Under the pieces are notes generated by a model, which was not told the DNA's origin, did not search any database, and saw only the letters and a list, made by a program, of their open reading frames with translations. Of a stretch of 64,000 nt of DNA, positions 34,903 through 41,296 are shown one piece after another. Where the stretch lies: contig NZ_BBXE01000013.1 of the NCBI RefSeq assembly GCF_001570565.1, positions 638,984 to 702,983 on the forward strand, given 5' to 3'. This stretch comes from Herbidospora yilanensis. Its GTDB lineage: Bacteria > Actinomycetota > Actinomycetes > Streptosporangiales > Streptosporangiaceae. Numbering within the stretch: position 1 is the stretch's first letter; the number at the start of each line of letters is the position of its first letter. The position numbers and the translations under genes are program-made.

Positions 34903-35957
34903 ACACCGTCTCCTTCGCCTGCCTGGACGCCGACACGCTCGGCGGCCTGCAGCGGGTCACCCACACGCTGGCCCAGGGCCTGGCCCGGCGCGGCTACGAC
35001 GTCCACGTGATCGGCCTGCACATGTCGCTGGACCCGGTGACGTACGTCGAAGACCCGGCCTACGGCCGCCACGAGCTCAACCGCGGCCCGCGCTGGGGCT
35101 TCGGCGCGGCCAAACGAGCCCGGCGGCTCCTGGACGGAATCGCGCCCGGCCTGCTCGTGATGACCTCACCGGGGGTCGTCGGCCGCCTGTCGGGCCTCCT
35201 GGGCGGCCACCGCGGCATCGGCCAGTACCACGGCTCGTTCGCCCACGCCCGGGGCACCTGGCACTTCGGCGCGGTCAAGGCCCACTACGGCGACCTCGAC
35301 CAGGCCGTCTTCCTGAGCGAGGACGACGCGTGGCGCTTCTCGGAGGAGGCCCTGCTCCCCAACACCTGGCACATCCCGAACCCGCTGCCCGGCTGGCCGC
35401 ACCGCCCGTCGCCGCTGCGGAGGACCCGGATCCTGGGCGTGGGCCGCCTGACCGGCGTCAAACGCTTCGACCGCCTGATCTCGGCCTTCGCCCGCACCGG
35501 CCGCCCCGACTGGGAACTCCACCTGATCGGAGACGGCCCCGACACCGACCGCCTCATGCTGCACGCCGTGACCGAGGGCGTGTCACACAAGGTCGTGTTC
35601 CGGGGCCGGATTCCCGCCGGGGAGATGCCGACCGAATATCGCGCCGCGTCACTGGTGGCCCTGTCGAGCGATCACGAGGGCTTCCCTCTGGTTCTGGGCG
35701 AGGCGGCGGCCTTCGGCATCCCGACGGTCGCCTTCGACGTCTCCGGCGGGGTCCGCACCCTGATCGACGACGGCGTGACGGGCGTCCTGGTCCCCCCGGG
35801 CGACGTGACGGCTCTGGCGACGGCGCTGGCGGAGCTGATGGACGACGAACCGAGAAGAGCCGAGATGGGCGCCGCCGCCCGCGCCCACGCGGACGCCTTC
35901 CGCCTGGAACCCGTCCTCGACCAGTGGGAACACCTCTTCGCCCACCTGAGCCGCTAG
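34899..35957 (+). CDS. GT4-family glycosyltransferase
   Basis: 352 residues of GT-B fold. The N-terminal donor-independent half opens SFACLDADTLGGLQRVTHTLAQGLARRGYDVHV; the C-terminal half holds RTRILGVGRLTGVKRFDRLISAFA, the nucleotide-sugar binding SSDHEGFPLVLGEAAAFGIPTVAFDV (E-x7-E pattern) and GVLVPPGD. This is Glycos_transf_1 type and retains the catalytic glutamates. It starts with GTG overlapping the stop of the preceding bifunctional enzyme (GTGA 34899-34902) and so is coupled to it. Converges with a 4-bp overlap on the antitoxin gene. Confidence 0.9.
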   Translation: MNTVSFACLDADTLGGLQRVTHTLAQGLARRGYDVHVIGLHMSLDPVTYVEDPAYGRHELNRGPRWGFGAAKRARRLLDGIAPGLLVMTSPGVVGRLSGLLGGHRGIGQYHGSFAHARGTWHFGAVKAHYGDLDQAVFLSEDDAWRFSEEALLPNTWHIPNPLPGWPHRPSPLRRTRILGVGRLTGVKRFDRLISAFARTGRPDWELHLIGDGPDTDRLMLHAVTEGVSHKVVFRGRIPAGEMPTEYRAASLVALSSDHEGFPLVLGEAAAFGIPTVAFDVSGGVRTLIDDGVTGVLVPPGDVTALATALAELMDDEPRRAEMGAAARAHADAFRLEPVLDQWEHLFAHLSR

Positions 35958-36280
35958 GCGACCTTGATCGAGTGGGACCCGACGTTGATCGTGACGTCGA
36001 GGTGCCCGCCCAGCGCGGCGGCATAGGCCCGCAGCGTCTCCAGCTCCATGACTTCGAGGTTGCCGTTCTCGATCTGGGAGATTCTGGACTGTGAGACGCC
36101 AAGGATCTTCGCGATGTCCGCTTGCGTCTTACCCAGGGATTTGCGGAGTTCCCCTAGCTGATAGCCGGCGACATACGCGTCTTGCAGGGCACGAGCCTTC
36201 GCCTTGCGTTCGGGATCGGCCATCTCAGGATTCAGACGATGCGCCTCGGCTTTGACGTCTTCCCAGCGGCGGGCTTTCAT
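35954..36280 (-). CDS. HigA-type antitoxin (XRE-family regulator)
   Basis: 108 residues. An N-terminal charged helix is followed by a Cro/XRE helix-turn-helix at about 40-95: LRKSLGKTQADIAKILGVSQSRISQIENGN, then a short dimerising tail ending SHSIKVA. It would bind and neutralise the toxin encoded just upstream and repress the operon. The ATG overlaps the toxin stop as ATGA (36277-36280). Base composition here and in the toxin gene is visibly less GC-rich than the neighbours. Confidence 0.85.
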   Translation of the reverse strand: MKARRWEDVKAEAHRLNPEMADPERKAKARALQDAYVAGYQLGELRKSLGKTQADIAKILGVSQSRISQIENGNLEVMELETLRAYAAALGGHLDVTINVGSHSIKVA

Positions 36281-36651
36281 CGATCAACCTCCTTTTCCAG
36301 CTTCGCCCGGTATTCGGCGTAGCGTGCCTCAGCGAGAGGTATGGCCTTGTCATACCAGCGGGACCATTGTCCCGCCTTATCACCGGCGACCAGGAAGATC
36401 GCCGACCGGTCGGGGTCGAAGACGAAGAGCAACCGGATCTTCGATCTCCCTGTCGAGCCTGGCCGCAGTTCTTTCAGGTTCGGAAGATTGCTGTGCTCAA
36501 GGGTGTCGACGAGAGGCCGCCCCAGGGTGGGACCGACCTCAGCGAGCTGATCGATAGCGTCCTCGATCAACTCCGCGGTGACGAGGTCGGATTTGACGAG
36601 TTCCAAGAACCACGACTCCACGGGCTCCAGAAGGACGACATCCCAGATCAT
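36277..36651 (-). CDS. HigB/RelE-family toxin (Gp49-like)
   Basis: 124 residues. The RelE/ParE-superfamily core is visible: LPNLKELRPGSTGRSKIRLLFVFDPDRSAIFLVAGDKAGQWSRWYDKAI, with the basic residues (K/R) expected for mRNA cleavage at the ribosome. The C-terminal helix AEARYAEYRAKL is typical of PF05973 proteins. Toxin-first order is the HigBA arrangement. No promoter was identified with confidence; the strong hairpin at 36686-36721 lies just upstream. Lower GC suggests acquisition by horizontal transfer into the glycan island. Confidence 0.85.
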   Translation of the reverse strand: MIWDVVLLEPVESWFLELVKSDLVTAELIEDAIDQLAEVGPTLGRPLVDTLEHSNLPNLKELRPGSTGRSKIRLLFVFDPDRSAIFLVAGDKAGQWSRWYDKAIPLAEARYAEYRAKLEKEVDR

Positions 36652-36685
36652 GCACGAAACATAACCTCAGGATAATGTCCCGAGC

Positions 36686-36721
36686 GGGGATTTCCCAGGG
36701 CTGGAATCCCAGGAAATCCCC
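36686..36721 (-). terminator. Strong hairpin after the sulfotransferase pair
   Basis: GGGGATTTCC (36686-36695) and GGAAATCCCC (36712-36721) form a perfect 10-bp stem; an inner GGG/CCC (36698-36700, 36708-36710) may add pairs. It begins 4 bases past the stop of the second sulfotransferase gene and separates it from the toxin gene. Confidence 0.7.
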
Positions 36722-36724
36722 CGT

Positions 36725-37771
36725 CTACGACGATTCGACCAGTTGGCCGTGTGGCAGGGGCAGTAGCCCGGCCAGTTCGCGCTGGCCCGAGGTCAGCAGG
36801 GCCGGGATCGGGCCCGGTTCCCACAACCGGACCAGGCGTTCCCGCCCCACCCGCTTCAGCCGGGCGCCGCGTCGCTTGGCCGCCGTCGTCCGGTAGGCCG
36901 TGCGGTGGCCGCGGTCGGCGCGGGGGGCGTCGCTCAGGGCGTAGCCGTGGGCTTCCAGACGGGAGCCCAGAACGGTCTCGCACAGGGAGATCTGCCAGGG
37001 CTCCAGCCGGTTCGACCAGCTACCGCTGCGGGCCGTCGTGACGGCCGTGTGGGTGTTGGCGTGCCAGACCTTGTGGGCCGGCACGGCCACCTGGGCGACG
37101 TGCCGGGGTTCGCACATCGCCGGGTCGTAGTCCTCGCCGATGAAGCCGCACAGGCGCTTCAGGGACGACTCCGGGTCGGCCGTCAGGTCCTCGTACCGGA
37201 GTTCGTAGTAGGAACCGGCGGGGAGGTGGGCGGCGTGGTGGCGGCCGAAGTCGATCGCCTCGGCCCAGTTCGCGATGGCGTGGTAGACGTCCAGTTTGTA
37301 CCAGGGCATCTCCATCAGCGAGGCCACGCAGTCGCGGCCGTCGCGGACCAGGTGGATGAACTGGGCGTCCGGGAACAGGCGCAGCAGCATGCCCACGTGC
37401 TTGAAGTAGCTCGGGCGCTTGTCGCCCCACCTCGGCTTGCCGAAGCGGGCCGCGTAGTCGCGGAACACCGTGCCCAGGACCGAGCCGAGCGAGCCGGGGG
37501 CCGCCACCGCGTGGTCGACGTACTCGACGCGGTCGAGGCCCAGTTCGCGGAACTTGGTGTCCTTTCCGCCGGCCACCCATTCGGCCAGGCGGCGCCGGTT
37601 GTCCGGGCGCCGCATGTCGCCGTGCCGGCGTCGGGCGTGGTAGGCCTGGATCATGAAGCGGGTCTCCGGCGGGACCGCGATCCGCGGGTGACTGTGCAGC
37701 ATGAGCTGCAGCATCGTGGTGCCCGAGCGCGGGCAGCCGATGACGAAGACCGGCCGGTCCAGGGTCTCCAT
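36725..37771 (-). CDS. PAPS-dependent sulfotransferase (second paralogue)
   Basis: 348 residues. The 5'-phosphosulfate loop is VIGCPRSGTTMLQLMLHSH (residues ~9-27), and the 3'-phosphate-binding region is IHLVRDGRDCVASLMEMPW. RYEDLTADPE is the usual Sulfotransfer_3 downstream motif. It would transfer sulfate from PAPS to a hydroxyl on a carbohydrate or lipid. The neighbouring gene (37776-38777) is a clear co-linear paralogue, but this copy carries a longer, Arg-rich C-terminus. It follows that gene by 4 bases and shares its transcript. Confidence 0.88.
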   Translation of the reverse strand: METLDRPVFVIGCPRSGTTMLQLMLHSHPRIAVPPETRFMIQAYHARRRHGDMRRPDNRRRLAEWVAGGKDTKFRELGLDRVEYVDHAVAAPGSLGSVLGTVFRDYAARFGKPRWGDKRPSYFKHVGMLLRLFPDAQFIHLVRDGRDCVASLMEMPWYKLDVYHAIANWAEAIDFGRHHAAHLPAGSYYELRYEDLTADPESSLKRLCGFIGEDYDPAMCEPRHVAQVAVPAHKVWHANTHTAVTTARSGSWSNRLEPWQISLCETVLGSRLEAHGYALSDAPRADRGHRTAYRTTAAKRRGARLKRVGRERLVRLWEPGPIPALLTSGQRELAGLLPLPHGQLVESS

Positions 37772-37775
37772 AAGC

Positions 37776-38777
37776 TCAGGAGCCCAGCCCGGACAGCTCT
37801 CGCTGGCCTTCGGTGAGCTGCGCGGCGACCGGGCCTGCCTCGCGGAAGCGGTTGAACCACTCCGTCACGGCGCGCTTGCGGTAGCGGCGCTTCCAGTAGG
37901 CGGCGGTCTTCTCGTACTGGGCCACGTGCTTGCGCTCGGCCTTGGGCGCGCCCGACAGCTCGTAGCCGTAGGCGGTGAGGCGCTCGCCCATCACGGTCTC
38001 GCAGAGCGAGAGCTCCCACGGATCCAGGCGGGTCGCCCACGTGCCGGTGCGGGAGGTGGTGACCTCGCCGCGGGTGTTCTCGTGCCACGACTTGTGCGAC
38101 GGGATCGTGTCGGCGACCTTGGAGGGCTCCTTCATGGCGGGGTGGTACTCCTCGCCCAGGAAGGCGCACAACTTCTTCAGTTCGAGCTCGGGCTCGGCCG
38201 TCAGGTCCTCGTACCGCATCTCGTAGTAGCTGTCGGGGCCCAGGCCGCACTTGCGGCCGAAGTCGATGGCCTCGCACCAGCGGTTGACCGCCTGGTAGAT
38301 GTCCTCCTTGAACCAGGGCATCTCCTTCAGCGACGAGACGCAGTCGCGGCCGTCGCGGATGATGTGGACGATCTGGCAGTCGGGGAACATCGCAATGAGC
38401 GCGTCCATGTGCTTGATGTACGGCGGGCGCTTGTCGCCCCAGCGCGGCTTGCCGTGCTGCTCGCCGAACATCTTGTAGACCAGGCCGACGACCGAGCCCA
38501 GCGAGCCGGGACCGGCCACGGCGCGCTCGATGAACTCGTGCTTGTCGATGCCCAGGTCGCCGAACTGGGTGCGGTGGCCGCCGGTGACCCACTGCGCCAT
38601 CTCGCGGCGGCGCTCGGGGTTGCGCAGGTCGCCGAAGCGGCGGCGCTTGAGGTAGGCCTGCACGAGGATGCGCGTCTCCGGCGGGATCGCGATGCGCGGG
38701 TGGGCGTGCAGCATGAGCTGGAGGAGCGTGGTTCCCGAGCGGGGGCACGCCACGATGAAGATCGGCCGATCAGACAA
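37776..38777 (-). CDS. PAPS-dependent sulfotransferase (first paralogue)
   Basis: 333 residues with CPRSGTTLLQLMLHAH at the N-terminus and IVHIIRDGRDCVSSLKEMPW in the middle, as well as RYEDLTAEPE. It aligns with its neighbour along the whole length (shared GKPRWGDKRP, SYYEx-RYEDLTA, SLCETV), so the pair arose by tandem duplication. The start overlaps the end of the CDP-alcohol transferase gene by 8 bases, placing it second in a three-gene operon. Substrate unknown; the operon suggests a phospholipid- or polyol-linked acceptor. Confidence 0.88.
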   Translation of the reverse strand: MSDRPIFIVACPRSGTTLLQLMLHAHPRIAIPPETRILVQAYLKRRRFGDLRNPERRREMAQWVTGGHRTQFGDLGIDKHEFIERAVAGPGSLGSVVGLVYKMFGEQHGKPRWGDKRPPYIKHMDALIAMFPDCQIVHIIRDGRDCVSSLKEMPWFKEDIYQAVNRWCEAIDFGRKCGLGPDSYYEMRYEDLTAEPELELKKLCAFLGEEYHPAMKEPSKVADTIPSHKSWHENTRGEVTTSRTGTWATRLDPWELSLCETVMGERLTAYGYELSGAPKAERKHVAQYEKTAAYWKRRYRKRAVTEWFNRFREAGPVAAQLTEGQRELSGLGS

Positions 38778-39609
38778 GCACTTTCACCCTTTCCGGTACG
38801 ACCCGGTCGGCCTCACGGGCCGCCAGCCAGGTGCGGTAGACGAGAGCGGCCTCGAACGCGGCCAGCAGCGCGCCCGTGGCGAGCGCGGACCAGAGCATCG
38901 CGGCCGCCCCGAACAGGGGCGCGACGACGAAGATCGCCGCGTGGAACTCGATGCCGCTCATGAGATGGGTCCGGACGCGGTGCCGCGCGAGGAACAGGCG
39001 GAACCGGTCGAACCAGGGGAATCTGCGGCGGAAGGCCGACTGGAGATCGACGACGGACTCGTCGCGGACGTCGGCCAGCGGGTCGGCCAGCAGGACGTCC
39101 TCGACGAACACGGGGTCGCCGCCGGTCGCGGCGCGCACCCGGTCGCGGGAGGCCTCCCTGACCTTGAGGAGCTGGGGCCCGTTGACATACCGGAACAGGT
39201 CCAGGACCACGATCCCGGCGGCCAGCCACAACGCCCACAGGGTGCCCTCGCCGAAGGCGAAGCCGAACGCGCATCCGGCGACGCGCACCCGGTCGCCGAC
39301 GTAGTCGAGCCAGAGGCCGAACGAGGTGCCGCTGCCCTTCAGCCGGGCGATCTTGCCGTCCATGCAGTCGACGGTGAAGCTCAGGTAGAACAGCGCCGCG
39401 CCCGCGGCCAGCTCACCGGCCGCGAAGCAGGCGGCCGAGGCGCCGCCGAGCAGCATCGACAGGCCGGTCAGCCCGTTGGGCGTGATCGAGGTGTGGTTGG
39501 CGGTCAGGAGCGCGAGCCGGCACGCGACCGGGTCGACCGCGAAGACGGTCCACCAGGAGTCCCGTGGCTTGCGCGTCGCCAGTATGTCGTCGAGCGTGAA
39601 GCCCCCCAT
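38770..39609 (-). CDS. CDP-alcohol phosphatidyltransferase family membrane enzyme
   Basis: 279 residues. The full CAPT signature DG-x2-AR-x8-G-x3-D-x3-D is present as DGKIARLKGSGTSFGLWLDYVGD near residue 82-104. Several helices follow (GCAFGFAFGEGTLWALWLAAGIVVLDL, VVAPLFGAAAMLWSALATGALLAAFEAALVY). The family joins a CDP-activated alcohol or lipid to another alcohol in the membrane. The order with two sulfotransferases suggests a sulfated phospho-headgroup or glycan-phosphate. ATG 39609 has no Shine-Dalgarno; the palindrome directly before it and a TTGACG hexamer (39643-39638) hint at a leaderless start. Confidence 0.85.
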   Translation of the reverse strand: MGGFTLDDILATRKPRDSWWTVFAVDPVACRLALLTANHTSITPNGLTGLSMLLGGASAACFAAGELAAGAALFYLSFTVDCMDGKIARLKGSGTSFGLWLDYVGDRVRVAGCAFGFAFGEGTLWALWLAAGIVVLDLFRYVNGPQLLKVREASRDRVRAATGGDPVFVEDVLLADPLADVRDESVVDLQSAFRRRFPWFDRFRLFLARHRVRTHLMSGIEFHAAIFVVAPLFGAAAMLWSALATGALLAAFEAALVYRTWLAAREADRVVPERVKVLV

Positions 39610-39638
39610 GAACGTAAGAATGACTACGTTCGGTAGTC
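39610..39638. promoter_or_regulatory. Nested palindromes at the CDP-alcohol transferase start
   Basis: GAACGTA (39610-39616) with TACGTTC (39625-39631), spacer 8, overlaps GACTAC (39622-39627) with GTAGTC (39633-39638), spacer 5. The two share bases 39625-39631 and cannot form together as hairpins. They touch the ATG of the gene on the minus strand. Confidence 0.55.
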
Positions 39639-39769
39639 GTCAACGGCTTCTTCTGGGCTCCCCAGAGCATCTCGTTGCCACTTCTTGACCATTGCCCTGA
39701 CGTGGGCAAAGCCCCCGCCAACGCACTCAGGCGTCCGGTAGGGTCGCCGCATTCTTCGGGGGGAGAGCC

Positions 39770-41296
39770 ATGCCGGTGTCTACGTTGTACCGACAGCTTC
39801 ACAGCCGCCTGACAGCGCGCGAACCGATGCCACCCAGGGTGGCTCTGATCAGGCAGGACGCCAGTCCCGCGCAGGCTTCGCGGGAGACGTTCGACCTGAT
39901 CTGCCGATCACTGTCCGGATCGGCGATTCCGTTCTTCTGTGTACGGCCCATGCGCGGCCGTCCACCGGTCATCGCGGTGCGCACGACGTACCGGCAGAGG
40001 GCCATCACGTCGTTGACCCGTCACGGGCTCTACGGCGCGCGGCTGCCGGGGGGCCGGCACAAGGTCAACGAGCTGGGCAAGATCCGGCAGTTGCGCCGCA
40101 ACGACATGGGCGACGCCAAGGCGATCCGCCTGTGGCTCTACTACGCGAGCCCGTCACGCACCCTCACGCTCGGCCCCGAGTCGGGCGTCGACCTGGAGTT
40201 CTGGCAGCGTGAGGGCGAGATGCTGGTGGCCCCGCGGCCCAACCGCGTGTGCGAGGCGGTGCCCGTCCACGAGGAGACCGTCGACGCGCCGGAGTCGCTG
40301 TTCAACCGGCTGGTGTCGGAGTCGGCGCGGGTCTATCCGACGCGCCCGGAGTTCGCGCGCCGGCTGGTCGACGACGTCGACTTCCCGATCGACGCGGTCT
40401 ACACCTGGGTCGACGGCAACGACCCGGAATGGCGGGCGCGCAAGGAGCTGGCGCTGACCGGCGGCCTGAGCGACCTGGCCACGAGCGAGGCCCGGTTCGT
40501 CAGCCGCGACGAGCTGCGCTATTCGCTGCGCTCGCTGCTGACGTACGCGCCCTGGATCCGGAACGTCTTCGTCGTCACCGACCGGCAGAAGCCGTCGTGG
40601 CTGGTCGAGGACGACCGGATCAGGATCGTCGACCACCGGGAGATCTTCGCCGACCAGTCGGTGCTGCCGGTGTTCAACAGCCACGCGATCGAGTCGCGGC
40701 TGCACCACATCGAGGGCCTGTCGGAGCACTTCCTCTACCTGAACGACGACTTCTTCCTGGGCAAGGTGCTCTACCCGGAGACGTTCTTCGAGGGCAACGG
40801 CATCACCCGGTTCTTCCCGTCGGTCGCGCAGGTCCCGTTCACGCTGAACGAGGACAACCCCGTCCACCAGGCCGGCATGAACAACCGCCGGATGCTGGAG
40901 GAGCTGTGCGGGCGCACGCTGACGCAGAAGATGAAGCACGTGCCCTACGCGCTGCGCCGGTCGTTGCTGTTCGAGCTGGAGGAGCGGTTCCCGGCCGAGT
41001 TCAAGACGGTCTCGGCCAGCCGGTTCCGGCGGGCGAGCGACATCTCGACCGCGTCGTCGCTGGCCCACTACTACGCCTACCTGACGGGCCGGGCGCTGCC
41101 GGGCCAGATCGACTACACCTACGTCGACCTGGCGCTGCCGAAGACCCCGGCGAAGTTGCGCCGCATGCTGGCCAACCGCGAGCACGACGCGTTCTGCCTG
41201 AACGACACGGCGCCGACGACGGCGGACCAGGACGCCGCCCTGGCCCGCTTCCTCGACGCCTACTACCCGACCCCCACGCCGTTCGAGAGCCTCTAA
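39770..41296 (+). CDS. Stealth-family sugar-1-phosphate transferase
   Basis: 508 residues. The conserved Stealth region 1, IDAVYTWVDGNDPEW, lies near residue 208, and region 2, SRDELRYSLRSLLTYAPWIRNVFVVTDRQKPSWL, near 248-281. Region 3/4 elements include HFLYLNDDFFLG and NNRRMLEELCG. Stealth enzymes are hexose-1-phosphate or HexNAc-1-phosphate transferases building capsular or wall glycosyl-phosphate polymers in bacteria; GlcNAc-phosphotransferase of animals is related. The N-terminal ~190 residues lack a recognised domain. It converges (4-bp overlap) on the second TagF-type gene. Confidence 0.9.
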   Translation: MPVSTLYRQLHSRLTAREPMPPRVALIRQDASPAQASRETFDLICRSLSGSAIPFFCVRPMRGRPPVIAVRTTYRQRAITSLTRHGLYGARLPGGRHKVNELGKIRQLRRNDMGDAKAIRLWLYYASPSRTLTLGPESGVDLEFWQREGEMLVAPRPNRVCEAVPVHEETVDAPESLFNRLVSESARVYPTRPEFARRLVDDVDFPIDAVYTWVDGNDPEWRARKELALTGGLSDLATSEARFVSRDELRYSLRSLLTYAPWIRNVFVVTDRQKPSWLVEDDRIRIVDHREIFADQSVLPVFNSHAIESRLHHIEGLSEHFLYLNDDFFLGKVLYPETFFEGNGITRFFPSVAQVPFTLNEDNPVHQAGMNNRRMLEELCGRTLTQKMKHVPYALRRSLLFELEERFPAEFKTVSASRFRRASDISTASSLAHYYAYLTGRALPGQIDYTYVDLALPKTPAKLRRMLANREHDAFCLNDTAPTTADQDAALARFLDAYYPTPTPFESL

